Of a DNA stretch of 64,000 nucleotides, positions 1 to 10,146 are shown piece by piece. This stretch comes from Photobacterium jeanii (GTDB lineage: Bacteria; Pseudomonadota; Gammaproteobacteria; Enterobacterales; Vibrionaceae). Within the stretch, counting starts at the first letter, position 1, and the number at the start of each line of letters is the position of its first letter. A model generated the notes under the pieces. That model was not told the origin of the DNA, ran no database searches, and was given only the letters and a program-made list of their open reading frames with translations. The stretch is taken from assembly GCF_001650345.1 (NCBI RefSeq), contig NZ_LVHF01000028.1, positions 248,001 through 312,000 on the forward strand. The letters run 5' to 3'. The position numbers and the translations under genes are program-made.

Positions 1-2
1 AC

Positions 3-3000
3 TTTGTCGAAGATGATGCACCGACACCGCAAGATTCCAGTGATGAAATTGTACGTCGTGTGGTGATCAGCTTTCCTGATACCGATAGTAACGGCGATCC
101 GTTACCCGAAGGATTTGTGGTGGTTGGCGGCTTTCATGATGGTGAGGGGAACTGGGTAGTACCTGAAAGTCAGCTCGATAATATTCAGATTGTCGCACCC
201 AGTGGTTTCAACGGCAGTTTGGATATATTGATCAGCGGTCAAGTGCAAGATCAGGGCGATAGCAATGCAGATACTGGCGTGCCAGAAGGGGATGTTAGTA
301 CCCGTGTGCGTTTTGATGATGAACTTACCCTCGATTTCTCACCCAATACAGCCACTAACACCAATGAAGCGGGCACCATAACGGTGACCGAGCAGGTGAT
401 CACCGGGGAAGAAGACCGGGTTGTGAATTTGGGCGTTCAACTGGCAAATGTAGTATCAGTGGCGGTCGATGGTAATCAAACGAACGATGTGTTCTCGATT
501 GTGATCCAAGCGGGGGATTTGCCAAACGGTGTAACGATTGGTGGTACTGAGTTTGATTTCGTCAATGGCGAATATGTTTGGCAAGTGCCCGTTGACCCAG
601 CAACAGGGACAGTGGATTTATCGAATGTCACACTAAATCTAGCGCAAGACTTTGCTGGCGATTTTGCGTTACCGATCCGCTTTGTGACCACGGATATCAC
701 CAGTGGCGATATGAACATTGAAAACACCACCTTGGCTGTGCGCATAGATCCGATTGTCGATTTACCTCCTGAAGGTAATCCTGAATTTACTCTCAATGTG
801 GTTCAAACCGCAGGGCTTGATGCGGATAGGCAGCCTGTCAGCGAAACGGGTAATCCTGAGGTAATTCTTACCGATGGTGCGTACGAAGATGGGGTGATAA
901 CCCTAGCGCTTGCGGCAACCCTAGCGGATATCAGCACCAGCCTGACAGAGGGTTTGGAAAGCGTAGAGCAAGCGACATTAACGGTTGCCCCTGCGTTGGG
1001 GGCATTTATTGTTACCAATCCTGACGGCTCAACCTCAGAGCTGCAAACTGTCACTGTTGCAGGTAGCGAACTCGATAGTATTCAATTTAAGCCGTTTGAA
1101 GATTACAGCGGCCCTGTATCGTTATCGGTTGATGCCTTGGTTGTTGATAATGTTAGTTATGACCTAACCACGCCAGCTACTGCAGCGGATTCGGGTAATG
1201 CGCTCACGACGGTTGAGTTTGATGTTATTCCCGTTAACGACGATGTGGATTTCGTGGGTGATGATCAATTGATTGTTGGTGAGGAAGAACAAGCTGGTGG
1301 GATCTCGCTAGGAAGCGTTGGCTTTCAACTGCAAGATATTGATGGCTCAGAAACCATAGTGTCAGTGTTGATCACCAATGTCCCCGATGGTTTCTTACTG
1401 GGCTCTCCGGCGCGAAATTTAGGTGGCGGAGAGTGGAAAGTCACAGTGCCGGCCAATAGCAGCAGTTTCGATTTATCGGGTATCAATCTTATTCCGCCCA
1501 AAGATTTTAGCGGCACCGTAGAACTGGGTGTCACCGTCTTTACAAAAGAAACGTTGCTGACGGAAGTGGCCGAGAAGACCACCACGATAAATGTTGAAGT
1601 AACCCCAGTTGGCGATCGGGTTGATAGTGATATCACGACCCAATATCAAGGCACGGAGAGTCAGGGTGTGACGCTCGAACTTAATCTTGCTGCACGCGAC
1701 AACAAAGCCAGGATCGATCCTCCGGTGGCTAATGTGACGGAAAACCCACCGGAAACTTTATTAGTGACAATTTCGAACGTGCCGGACTCAAGTACCTTTG
1801 ATGTGCCAGCCAATGGCACGGCAGTGAATTTAGGTGGTGGGGTATGGCAGTTTGAAATTGCTGCGATTGACTTAGATAGCCTAGTGTTTAATCCGGTGGA
1901 TGCTAACGGCACTATCTCATTAGCGGTGAATATCAAAGCGGTTGATAACGGTGTGGTGGCCGATGAAAGCTTAGCGATTAATGAAACCTTGGTACTGAAC
2001 ATTGCGGCGGAAAACGATGCGCCTGTAAATGTTGTCCCGACAGGACCTTTGTCGGTTGATGAAGATAGCCCACTGGTTATCTCTGACGTGGTGATCACCG
2101 ATGTGGATGCCCGTGAAGCCAACGGAGATATTAATGTGGTGCTCAGTGTGACTCAGGGTACGCTCAACTTACTCGATGCAACAGGCATTAGTGTCAGTGG
2201 GCAAAACAGTAATCAGTTAACCTTAGTGGGGCAAATTGATGCGATTAATACTGCACTTGCAGCGGGTATTCGTTATCAAGGCGTTCAAGACTTCCACGGT
2301 AGCGATATCCTAACGGTGTTCACAAACGATAATGGCAATACTGGTACGCCCGGACCGCTGACCGACACCAAAACTGTTGATATTAGCGTCTTGCCACGAC
2401 CTGATGTGCCAACGTTAGGTTTGACTCGCCCGCAAACCGCTAACATTACCGCGGCTAGCGCGACTTTGATCCCGTTACTTGGTTTGGTGGCTGCGGTTGC
2501 CAATCCGCTGCCCGATGAATTAACCGTTGTCGTAAGTGGCTTAAATGGCGGTGTATTAGTCGATAGTAGCGGTAACCCATTAGGCACCGTGATTGATGCA
2601 AACAGCATGCGATTAACGCCTGCGGAGCTGGATGATTTGCACATAAGTGGCTTAAGCGCAGGAGCAACAAACTTAGTGGTACAGGCAGAATCGACGGTAG
2701 GGAGTGATTCTGAAGTGTCGGTGAACACCATTAATATTGCGATTAATGTCGCTTTCGATAATAACTTGGATGTTGGTGCCAGTGCTGTCGCAGAAGGTAA
2801 CTTGGTTGTCGGTGGCGATAATGCAGAAACCCTAACGGGGGGTAGTGGCGATGACATTTTGGAAGCGGCTGCCAGCAATGACATTTTAATCGGTGGCTTA
2901 GGTAACGACATTCTTACTGGTGGTGATGGCGATGATATTTTCCTTTGGCGTGGCGAAGATATTGCCAGCCACACCGATACGGTGACAGACTTTAGCTTGA

Positions 3001-3257
3001 ACAGCGATCAACTTGATATCTCGCAGATTTTAGATGATCAAAGTGGTGATGGTTTAGGGCTCGATGATCTGCTCGCCAGTATTACAGCGAGCGGTGATAG
3101 CAATGAAGTGAGCCTCGATGTGGTTACCAATCAAGGTAGCAATCAGGTGATTAATTTATCGAGTGTTGGTTTAGCTGATCTAGGGTTAGTCGAAGGAGCG
3201 AGTAGTGAAGATATCGTAACTCAACTCTTTAACCAACAAGCATTTAAGTTGGATTAG
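3..3257 (+). CDS. C-terminal part of a giant type I-secreted RTX/cadherin-like adhesin (5' end outside window)
   Basis: The frame is open from base 3, so the GTG at 60 is an internal codon and the protein begins upstream of the window. The visible part is about 1085 residues of acidic, Thr/Val/Asp-rich beta-sandwich repeats with recurring motifs such as PVNDD, VTPVGD and NDAPV, typical of bacterial cadherin/VCBS-like adhesin repeats. Near nucleotides 2811-2935 there are glycine/aspartate RTX calcium-binding nonapeptides (GGSGDD, GGLGND, GGDGDD). The last ~110 residues resemble the VCA0849-type C-terminal secretion target read by a type I ABC exporter. The family is surface-exposed and mediates attachment and biofilm formation. 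No exporter gene lies in the window. The stop is followed at once by a strong terminator. The family call is secure; the ligand is unknown. Confidence 0.9.
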   Translation, partial: FVEDDAPTPQDSSDEIVRRVVISFPDTDSNGDPLPEGFVVVGGFHDGEGNWVVPESQLDNIQIVAPSGFNGSLDILISGQVQDQGDSNADTGVPEGDVSTRVRFDDELTLDFSPNTATNTNEAGTITVTEQVITGEEDRVVNLGVQLANVVSVAVDGNQTNDVFSIVIQAGDLPNGVTIGGTEFDFVNGEYVWQVPVDPATGTVDLSNVTLNLAQDFAGDFALPIRFVTTDITSGDMNIENTTLAVRIDPIVDLPPEGNPEFTLNVVQTAGLDADRQPVSETGNPEVILTDGAYEDGVITLALAATLADISTSLTEGLESVEQATLTVAPALGAFIVTNPDGSTSELQTVTVAGSELDSIQFKPFEDYSGPVSLSVDALVVDNVSYDLTTPATAADSGNALTTVEFDVIPVNDDVDFVGDDQLIVGEEEQAGGISLGSVGFQLQDIDGSETIVSVLITNVPDGFLLGSPARNLGGGEWKVTVPANSSSFDLSGINLIPPKDFSGTVELGVTVFTKETLLTEVAEKTTTINVEVTPVGDRVDSDITTQYQGTESQGVTLELNLAARDNKARIDPPVANVTENPPETLLVTISNVPDSSTFDVPANGTAVNLGGGVWQFEIAAIDLDSLVFNPVDANGTISLAVNIKAVDNGVVADESLAINETLVLNIAAENDAPVNVVPTGPLSVDEDSPLVISDVVITDVDAREANGDINVVLSVTQGTLNLLDATGISVSGQNSNQLTLVGQIDAINTALAAGIRYQGVQDFHGSDILTVFTNDNGNTGTPGPLTDTKTVDISVLPRPDVPTLGLTRPQTANITAASATLIPLLGLVAAVANPLPDELTVVVSGLNGGVLVDSSGNPLGTVIDANSMRLTPAELDDLHISGLSAGATNLVVQAESTVGSDSEVSVNTINIAINVAFDNNLDVGASAVAEGNLVVGGDNAETLTGGSGDDILEAAASNDILIGGLGNDILTGGDGDDIFLWRGEDIASHTDTVTDFSLNSDQLDISQILDDQSGDGLGLDDLLASITASGDSNEVSLDVVTNQGSNQVINLSSVGLADLGLVEGASSEDIVTQLFNQQAFKLD

Positions 3258-3284
3258 TTACTAGAACCATTGTTTGGAATTAAG

Positions 3285-3312
3285 AGCCCCGCTAAAAGCG
3301 GGGCTGTTATTT
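3285..3312 (+). terminator. Rho-independent terminator of the adhesin gene
   Basis: Perfect 8-bp stem AGCCCCGC / GCGGGGCT with a TAAAA loop, followed by GTTATTTTT. It lies 28 bases after the adhesin stop. Confidence 0.9.
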
Positions 3313-3314
3313 TT

Positions 3315-5504
3315 CTATTGGCTAGTATCACTCGCCAGCGCGGCTTTGCTAGTACGAGCAGCGAGCTTGTTCGCCAAAGAATGTAGTTCCGGCAGCATAC
3401 GGTTGATCAAGTGCAGTTGCTGCAACACCATGCGTGCAGAGGTACAGTCCTCATCACGCCATTGCGATAGACGCTGTTCGAGATCGCTATCGGTATCCGG
3501 CGCTAAGGCACAGACATTACCTGATAGCTGTTTGGCTAAGCAGTCTAACTGCTCATGAATTTGGCGATGAGCTTGAGCTACCAACTGGTGGGTGCGCTCA
3601 TCGTCTAAACGAGTACGGTGCGCGCCTAGCGCCGAGATATAACTGAGCATCGCATGGTTGAGCGTTAAGAAGCGGAAACACTCATCGGTCGCCATTCGAT
3701 AACGTCCTGGTTCTGCCAACATATTGCTGATTGCGGTACTGAGCTGTGCGTCAGTATTGTGGGCATCACGGCGTGCCACACGGTATTGCAGACTGTCTTT
3801 TTTGCCAATCCGATACTGACCAATGATTTGACCTAAGTAATCTCGGTTGGTGCCAATGGCAGACGACATCACAGTATGTAGGCGTCTAGCTTGCCAATCA
3901 GGCAAGATGAAGCTGACGGCTAAAACCGCTAATAGACAGCCCAATAGCGTATCGCCCAAGCGCGGCAAAATTACTGCAAAGCCTTCGCCAAGTTGGTTGA
4001 AACAAAATAGCACGAGCAAGGTAATGAACATGGTCGCCAGACCATAACGAACGGTACGGAAAGCAAAGAACAGCACCCCTGCTAATACCATTAATACGAG
4101 TTGCCCTTCTTGCCCAGGGAACAAGTAGAGTAACGGAATACCAATGAGTAAGCCCGCGAGTGTACCCGCGACTCGTTGTACCAGTTTTTGGCGAGTCGCG
4201 CTGTAGTTTGGTTGGCACACAAACAAGGTCGTTAGCAAAATCCAATAACCTCGTTCCAAGTCTAATGCTTGGATGCAGCCGTAACCCACCACCAAGGCAA
4301 TTGCCATTCGTAGCGCATGGCGGAATAAGATCGAGTCTGGGGTAAATTGCGCGATGAAACGTTGCCATAGCTCTTTAAGGCTACGCGCTTCTGTATCCGC
4401 CAATTCAATATCATCACCAGTTTGTGCCACATCTGGGTTACTGACGTTCGATAGTTGGCGCTCAACGGTCGCCAAGTTGTTGAACAGGTACTCCAGTTGG
4501 ATCACAAATACTCGCCACTCAGGGTTATTTTGCGCTTTGAGGTATTGCAACGACTCTTGGAGTTCATCCAAAGCGCGCACACTATCTGCGCCATGACGGT
4601 ATTGTTTACCCATTGCTAAGGCATGGGAGATTTCACGACACGCAGCTGCTTGTGAGGTTAATAGGCGTTGAAAACGAAACAGCACATCGCTGCGCTGAAA
4701 AGTGGCGGCTAAATCTTGGTAGCGATAATGAGATGAACTGGCACGTTCGTGAATATCTTGTGCCAAGAAGTAAATCTTTAAAAATTTATCGCCAGTCTCA
4801 TTGGGATGACCACGGCGAGCACGATGTAGCAAGGTGGCCTTTGCATTATTGAGCGCAGTAACAACGCGCGCATTTTGGCTTGCGGCCTCTAATCGCAATG
4901 GCTGCGGAGTGAGGTTCGCAACAGGTTCAAACAGCTTACTTTTGCTATCCAAGTAGTGTGCAAACTCGCTAAAAACACTGGCTAGACTTTGTTGCACTGG
5001 TTGGTTTGGCCACAGTAACTGCCAGCTTAGCGATAACAAGCCGTACCAGGTTGCACCACCAAGCAGTAGCGTCGGTTGATACCAAAGGTTAGGGCTGTTC
5101 TCTGCGCCAAGCATGGTGTACACCGCCAGCAACAGGGAAGCAAACGCAATGCTGGCGTAACGCGCGCCCATCGCACCCAGCATGATGAAGCCAAAGGTTG
5201 AGGTAAATAATCCGATGGCAAACAGCCATGGAAAATCGAATAACAGTTCAATCGACAACGAAGCGAATAAAAAACAAAACAGCGTCATGCTGAGTGCTTT
5301 TATGCGACCACGAATATTATCGTCGGTTTCGGCAAGTGCAGAGGCGATGATACCTAGTACCAAAGGCGTTACGGCATTAGAGGCTTGCCAGTACCAACAT
5401 GGCAAGGCGACACCGACCAACGCGATGAAAACACGGATACTGTAATTGATGCGGTCGTTGGCCCAATAACGACGAAAAGTGAATTTAAGGCGGCTGTTCG
5501 GCAT
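3315..5504 (-). CDS. yccS: YccS/YhfK-family integral membrane protein (FUSC domain)
   Basis: At 729 residues it is close to the usual ~720 for YccS. It has two hydrophobic blocks, roughly residues 20-160 and 390-520, each with several membrane segments. They are separated by a long cytoplasmic helical region and followed by a soluble C-terminal tail. This duplicated architecture is that of the FUSC (fusaric acid resistance-like) inner-membrane family, and the N-terminal stretch with RVFIALVG and ITTLVLGII-type segments reads like YccS. The family is linked by similarity to efflux of aromatic acids, but the substrate of YccS is not known. It converges on the adhesin gene and diverges from helD. 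The start is the ATG at 5504. Confidence 0.88.
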   Translation of the reverse strand: MPNSRLKFTFRRYWANDRINYSIRVFIALVGVALPCWYWQASNAVTPLVLGIIASALAETDDNIRGRIKALSMTLFCFLFASLSIELLFDFPWLFAIGLFTSTFGFIMLGAMGARYASIAFASLLLAVYTMLGAENSPNLWYQPTLLLGGATWYGLLSLSWQLLWPNQPVQQSLASVFSEFAHYLDSKSKLFEPVANLTPQPLRLEAASQNARVVTALNNAKATLLHRARRGHPNETGDKFLKIYFLAQDIHERASSSHYRYQDLAATFQRSDVLFRFQRLLTSQAAACREISHALAMGKQYRHGADSVRALDELQESLQYLKAQNNPEWRVFVIQLEYLFNNLATVERQLSNVSNPDVAQTGDDIELADTEARSLKELWQRFIAQFTPDSILFRHALRMAIALVVGYGCIQALDLERGYWILLTTLFVCQPNYSATRQKLVQRVAGTLAGLLIGIPLLYLFPGQEGQLVLMVLAGVLFFAFRTVRYGLATMFITLLVLFCFNQLGEGFAVILPRLGDTLLGCLLAVLAVSFILPDWQARRLHTVMSSAIGTNRDYLGQIIGQYRIGKKDSLQYRVARRDAHNTDAQLSTAISNMLAEPGRYRMATDECFRFLTLNHAMLSYISALGAHRTRLDDERTHQLVAQAHRQIHEQLDCLAKQLSGNVCALAPDTDSDLEQRLSQWRDEDCTSARMVLQQLHLINRMLPELHSLANKLAARTSKAALASDTSQ

Positions 5505-5809
5505 TTGGCTGATTCTTTATTTTTATTGAGAGGTCGAAACCTTGGAAAGCACAGCGCTTCGTGAGATGAGCATGGTATTCACGAAGAAGAAAAATATACC
5601 AAATATTGCAAGCGTTTGCTGAACATAAAACCATCTATATTTCATGGAATAATCTGAATGGTGAAAGATGAATCAACCAAGTGGATGTCGCTCTGAAAGT
5701 TTGACGGTTTAAGTCAAATTTTTGTTAGAAGACTATGGCGTTGAGCGACTTCTTGATACTCTTTAGGGCTAAGCGTAAACCCCATAGTCATAGTGTTTCA
5801 GAGGACAGG

Positions 5810-7900
5810 ATGAGATTAAGTGCCAGCTGGTTTGCCCAATGGTTAGTTCAAGGTGATTTTTGCAGTATCGAGTTACATGAAAATAGCCTGATCTTAGATA
5901 GTCAAACTGAAACTGATGTGATCCCGTTTGATGAGTGGGATGGTGCTATTACCGTGCACCGTGGCGTGTTATGGGGAACCCTCGAAATCACCTCTGCAGA
6001 TCAACAATACGTTTGGTCTGTACATGGTTTGCCTTGGCGTCACTGCAAAGCGTTTGCCAATTACCTGCTGAATGCTTATCGCCAATGGGCGCATAATCGA
6101 GTGGATAAACTCGATGCCGCTATTCCTACCATGTTGGAAAAAATTCAGTCTTTTACCGAGCAAAAAGGGTATCTGCGCACCTCTGAGCACATGACCTTGC
6201 ACCATGCTTTGGCTAAGCAGCTTGATGAAACTGAGTTAACCGTAGAGCTGGCGACTTCGTTTCGTCCTCATGCCTTTGAAACTATCTCCCCGTGGTTGGC
6301 TGATAACCAAGACTGGGTCAGCGATAAAAACGATACATGGCTAGAAACCGAGGCGGAGAAGTGGTCTTCATGGTTTGATAAATTTGAATCATCACCACTT
6401 AACCCATCGCAGCGAGAAGCGGTGTTGATCAACCAAGATCATAACTTAGTGTTAGCTGGCGCCGGTACCGGTAAAACCAGTGTGCTGGTGGCACGTGCCG
6501 GTTATTTGATTGCGGATCAGCAAGCGCAGCCAGAAGATATTTTGATGTTAGCGTTTGGGCGTAAAGCGGCAGATGAGATGCACGAGCGCTTGAGCAAGAA
6601 AGTGAACGATGCTATCAAAGTTGCGACTTTTCATAGCTTGGGCACCCAAATTATCCGCGAAGTAGAAGGTGAGCGTCCGAACGTATCACCTTTAGCGCTG
6701 GATGAAAAAGCCCGCGCCAAGTGGATGGCGAGCATGCTCAAAGAGCAATGGCAGAACGCAGCTTCCAGCAAACGTTGGCAAAAACATTTAACCCAGTGGC
6801 GTATTCCGGGTTTTAAAGCTGATAACTCAATGGAACAACAAGCCAAAAACGAACAACTGTTGGCTTGGATTTGGCGTCATATTGAGTTGCTAGGTCAGCG
6901 TGGTGGCGTTAAGAAAGCCGAATTGGTTGAAGCTATCGAAGCCAGCGAACATTCGGCATCGCAAGCGCGAATGAAATCAGAGTTAGCGCTACTGTGGCCA
7001 TGTTTTCGTGCTTATGAACAGCACCTTAAAACCAATAAAGAAATCGACTTTAACACCATGATCCAGCAAGCCACCGAATATGTGTTGGAAGGCAAGTTTG
7101 TACCACGCTGGAAATTTATCATGGTAGATGAATACCAAGATATTTCACCGCACCGTTTGGCTTTGATCGAAGCCTTATGTAAGTGCGAAAATGAAGGGGC
7201 AGGGAAACCAACTTTATTTGCCGTAGGGGATGACTGGCAAGCCATTTACCGCTTTGCCGGTGCTGATGTAAATCTAACTACAGGGTTTGAAGAACGCTTT
7301 GGCGCATGTCATATCACCAAGTTGGAAACGACGTATCGCTTTAACAGTATGGTGGGTGAAGTGGCCAATACTTTCATTCAACAAAACCCAGAGCAACTAC
7401 CGAAAGCGTTAACGAGCTTCAAAAAGCAAAAGCGTAAAGCGGTTACCTTGTTGTGCCAAGACTTACTGGATCAAGAGTTAGTGCAATTAGCAGGTCAGCA
7501 TGAAAAGCCAACTTCAGTGTTGCTGCTTGGTCGTAACAACAACCAACGCCCAGCTTCATTGGCGACGTGGCAAGAGAAATGGCCACAATTGAACATTCAG
7601 TTTATGACTTGTCATGCCAGTAAAGGACGTGAAGCCGATTACGTGTTCCTTGTGGATGTGAACAAAGGCATTTTCCCATCGCCTGATCGCGATACAGGGT
7701 TAGCAGCATGCTTGCAAGCGAAGAACGAAGGTTTTGCGGATGCGGAAGAACGTCGTTTGTTCTATGTTGCACTAACTCGCGCTAAGAAGCATGTATGGGT
7801 GTGTGCCGATCAAGATAAAGTCTCTCCATTCGTTCAAGAGTTGATCGACGATAGTTATCCGGTATTGAATAAAATCAAACGGATGAAGAAAGCAAGTTAA
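5810..7900 (+). CDS. helD: DNA helicase IV (UvrD/Rep superfamily 1)
   Basis: ATP-dependent 3'-5' DNA helicase of the UvrD/Rep class; the enterobacterial homologue is the accessory helicase HelD. Counting from the chosen start, the Walker A motif AGAGTGKT is at residues 216-223 and the Walker B DEYQD near 440. The downstream motifs GDDWQAIYRF, TYRFNS, HASKGREAD and VALTRA are all intact. The frame stays open upstream to an ATG at 5735. I prefer the ATG at 5810 because it has a GAGGA Shine-Dalgarno sequence 5 bases away and starts with MRLSAS, matching the usual N-terminus. The upstream N-domain and length (696 residues) fit helicase IV. It is a single gene, ended by a bidirectional terminator. 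Confidence 0.93.
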   Translation: MRLSASWFAQWLVQGDFCSIELHENSLILDSQTETDVIPFDEWDGAITVHRGVLWGTLEITSADQQYVWSVHGLPWRHCKAFANYLLNAYRQWAHNRVDKLDAAIPTMLEKIQSFTEQKGYLRTSEHMTLHHALAKQLDETELTVELATSFRPHAFETISPWLADNQDWVSDKNDTWLETEAEKWSSWFDKFESSPLNPSQREAVLINQDHNLVLAGAGTGKTSVLVARAGYLIADQQAQPEDILMLAFGRKAADEMHERLSKKVNDAIKVATFHSLGTQIIREVEGERPNVSPLALDEKARAKWMASMLKEQWQNAASSKRWQKHLTQWRIPGFKADNSMEQQAKNEQLLAWIWRHIELLGQRGGVKKAELVEAIEASEHSASQARMKSELALLWPCFRAYEQHLKTNKEIDFNTMIQQATEYVLEGKFVPRWKFIMVDEYQDISPHRLALIEALCKCENEGAGKPTLFAVGDDWQAIYRFAGADVNLTTGFEERFGACHITKLETTYRFNSMVGEVANTFIQQNPEQLPKALTSFKKQKRKAVTLLCQDLLDQELVQLAGQHEKPTSVLLLGRNNNQRPASLATWQEKWPQLNIQFMTCHASKGREADYVFLVDVNKGIFPSPDRDTGLAACLQAKNEGFADAEERRLFYVALTRAKKHVWVCADQDKVSPFVQELIDDSYPVLNKIKRMKKAS

Positions 7901-7949
7901 TCTGCAGTAACAGGGTGGCGATAAGTTAAGTATCGATGCCATGAAAATA

Positions 7950-8002
7950 AAAACGCCTTTCACTGGAACCTGAAAATGAAGCAAACAGTAAAGGCGTTTT
8001 TT
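7950..8002. terminator. Bidirectional terminator between helD and mgsA
   Basis: Inverted repeat AAAACGCCTTT (7950-7960) / AAAGGCGTTTT (7990-8000), with an inner ACTG/CAGT extension, a T run to 8002 on the plus strand and an A-rich run at 7944-7953 that gives a T run on the minus strand. It can serve both convergent genes. Confidence 0.85.
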
Positions 8003-8088
8003 GATCGTTTAAGTTTATTTGGGTTGCTACAGTGGCTATTGCTTAAAGTGAATGGCGCAATAGGCTAAGCAAAAACTCAGGCAAAAAC

Positions 8089-8547
8089 TTAGCCTACACG
8101 TTCTGCTAAATAAGCAGCGTAATCTGGAATTTCGATTTCAACTTCGTTGTCTAGTAACGGTGAGGTGATCAAGAAATTGGCACTGGCACGGTTCGTTGCT
8201 ACGGGTACATTCCATACCCCAGCGATACGAAGTAGGGCTTTTACATCTGGGTCGTGCGGTACCGCATTAAGTGGGTCCCAGAAGAAAATCATCAGGTCAA
8301 TCTCACCTTCAGAAATCATCGCGCCCAGTTGCTGATCGCCACCCATCGGGCCGCTGATCATACAAGTCACATCTAAACCAAGCTCTTTTGCCAGCAAGTG
8401 CCCTGTGGTACCTGTTGCAAATAACTGGTGATTACCCAGCTTTTCTTTATGCTCGTCGGCCCAGCGTATTAAGTGCTTCTTATAGTTATCGTGAGCAACG
8501 AGAGCAATGTTCTTACGACATTGCATTTTTCGAGTTGTAATCTGCAT
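8089..8547 (-). CDS. mgsA: Methylglyoxal synthase
   Basis: Converts dihydroxyacetone phosphate to methylglyoxal and phosphate, a cytoplasmic overflow bypass of lower glycolysis. The length of 152 residues equals that of the E. coli enzyme, and most of the sequence can be recognised: the ALVAHD N-terminus, phosphate-binding ATGTTG (44-49), SGPMGGDQQ with catalytic Asp71, and NAVPHDPD with His98. It is a single gene with a terminator on its 3' side. No truncation or odd residue is seen. Confidence 0.97.
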   Translation of the reverse strand: MQITTRKMQCRKNIALVAHDNYKKHLIRWADEHKEKLGNHQLFATGTTGHLLAKELGLDVTCMISGPMGGDQQLGAMISEGEIDLMIFFWDPLNAVPHDPDVKALLRIAGVWNVPVATNRASANFLITSPLLDNEVEIEIPDYAAYLAERVG

Positions 8548-8950
8548 AAATGCGGTTTAATCCTTCATTAGTTGGTCCACGATAGAGTTATTTTGTGGAG
8601 TGGACGAAAACGATTACATTATCTAGCCAATAAAAGATATTGAGAATCTGACGCTCCTAAATATCAGGCTTATTAATACCAGAGCGCACAGCTGAGAAAC
8701 AAGACATATTGGTGAAAATCATGAACTTGTAACACTTATTTCTCACCATAAGTGTTTCGCTTGTTTTTTGCTGGATAAATTGGGTCAACAAGACCTGTTT
8801 TTGAGGCGAAAATTGTCGTTAAGAAAAGAGGGAAGGTAGGGGAGTCAGCTCTTCATGAAGTGAATAAGCTGACTCGGAATAAGTTGCTGTTTGATGATGA
8901 ATCTTTGCTTGGGGTTATTAACAAAGTTGGATTCGTTAACAACCAAGCTT
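8548..8950. other. 403-bp gene-free interval between mgsA and torT
   Basis: It holds the mgsA upstream region and the torT downstream region. Two inverted repeats stand out: AACACTTA (8731-8738) / TAAGTGTT (8749-8756), and GAGTCAGCT (8842-8850, allowing the adjacent GG) / AGCTGACTC (8867-8875). The second has CTTCATGAAG in its loop. The second may be a factor-poor terminator for torT, but it lacks a clear T run. I see no gene. Confidence 0.5.
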
Positions 8951-10057
8951 TTATCGAATAATTTGATGGTCAGCGACACGAAATACCGGGCGAAACTCAG
9001 CAGGTGACAGAGATTCGGTAATGGTATCTTCGGGTAGATGCTGTGGCGTCAACGCTTCAATCATTGGCGACAGATCGGTCTGGGTAGCTTTCCCTTCCAA
9101 ATAGCGTACCGCCTGATCAACCGACAGCTTAGCTTGTTGTGCCATTTTATCGGTTGGTGAGAACATGATTTTACCGCGGCGCAAGCCACGGTAAACGCCA
9201 TGACTTAAGTAAGTCGATAGGATTTTTATTTGGTCGTTTTTATTAATTGAGCGCAGCTCACTAATAGCGACCTCTGCTGCGACAGCACCACCTATGATGT
9301 AGTTAATATCAGGGTGTTTTATTAAAAGCTGCTGGATCAAATCGCGCTGTAGCTCTTTACTGTTGTCAGCCCAAAGAGTCGTTACCACTTCAACATCACT
9401 GTCTTTGACGGCATCGTTAAAGCCAGTTGAAACGGGCTTTGTGCCACCGCGAAGTTGTGGACCTGGTAGCCAAGCCACTTTAACTTTACCGCTGCCTTTA
9501 GGGTGACGTTTTGCTAAGAAATCACCGGTTGCTTTGCCCATCCAATACCAATTCACACCGACACGGGCTTTGATGTTTTTCTTGATGTCAGGATCGGAAA
9601 AGTCGATGTCGTTAGTCATCGCAAACACCGGAATATCACCCGTAAGTTGGGATAATTTGCCGTTATAAGCGGTACGATCAACAGTCCCTAGAATAATGGC
9701 GTCAGCGCCCCAGCTTCGACACTCTGCTAGCTGGCTCTCCTGCTTTTCTAAGTGTGGGTAACCGCCTGCTTCAAAAACTTTTAGCTCGATACCAAGCTTT
9801 TTCGCTTGTTGCACCATGCCATAGTTAATCGAAAGCCAGTAAGAATCTTTCAGATGCGGGTAAACTGCACAGACTTTCCATGCTTTGCTTGCTGTTTCAA
9901 GCAGTGGATATTTTATGCTTTTGGCGTGCGGATCTGGCGAAAAAGGCGGCGTATGACTAAACACTTGGCGTGCTTGTACGCTTTCTGCCCCAAATAACGC
10001 AGGGATAGCTAAAAAGAACAGGTATAATAGCGGTAATTTTTGCATGGTTAATAGCAT
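8951..10057 (-). CDS. torT: TorT, periplasmic TMAO-sensing partner of TorS
   Basis: A periplasmic binding protein-like sensor of 368 residues with an N-terminal signal peptide (hydrophobic LYLFFLAIPALFG, cleavage after about residue 29). The family binds trimethylamine N-oxide and presents it to the TorS sensor domain. Conserved TorT stretches are visible: KDSYWLSINYGM, LKVFEAGGYP, SRVGV-like RVGVNWYWMG, PGPQLRGGTKPV, GAVAAEVA and LSHGVYRGLRRG. E. coli TorT is about 342 residues, so this one is slightly longer. It is divergent from torS across a 77-89 bp shared control region that carries a dyad. Confidence 0.93.
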   Translation of the reverse strand: MLLTMQKLPLLYLFFLAIPALFGAESVQARQVFSHTPPFSPDPHAKSIKYPLLETASKAWKVCAVYPHLKDSYWLSINYGMVQQAKKLGIELKVFEAGGYPHLEKQESQLAECRSWGADAIILGTVDRTAYNGKLSQLTGDIPVFAMTNDIDFSDPDIKKNIKARVGVNWYWMGKATGDFLAKRHPKGSGKVKVAWLPGPQLRGGTKPVSTGFNDAVKDSDVEVVTTLWADNSKELQRDLIQQLLIKHPDINYIIGGAVAAEVAISELRSINKNDQIKILSTYLSHGVYRGLRRGKIMFSPTDKMAQQAKLSVDQAVRYLEGKATQTDLSPMIEALTPQHLPEDTITESLSPAEFRPVFRVADHQIIR

Positions 10058-10095
10058 CTCGGCCTAATTCGCTGGCAGAATAGTAATACTTTATT

Positions 10096-10115
10096 TTATG
10101 GCGTCAATGCCATAA
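10096..10115. promoter_or_regulatory. Dyad operator candidate between torT and torS
   Basis: Perfect inverted repeat TTATGGC / GCCATAA with a 6-base spacer, centred in the divergent torT-torS control region. It does not resemble the E. coli tor boxes (CTGTTCATAT-type), so its regulator is unknown. Confidence 0.4.
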
Positions 10116-10146
10116 TACCAGTCTAAAGAAGTAAGTGGTTAGTGGT

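Noticed and set aside
2285..2974. 229-codon minus-strand frame inside the adhesin gene
   Set aside because: Ser/Pro/Thr-rich antisense shadow of the repeat-rich adhesin; no ribosome site and no family.
3898..4368. 156-codon minus-strand frame inside yccS
   Set aside because: Out-of-frame shadow on the same strand as the well-supported yccS frame.
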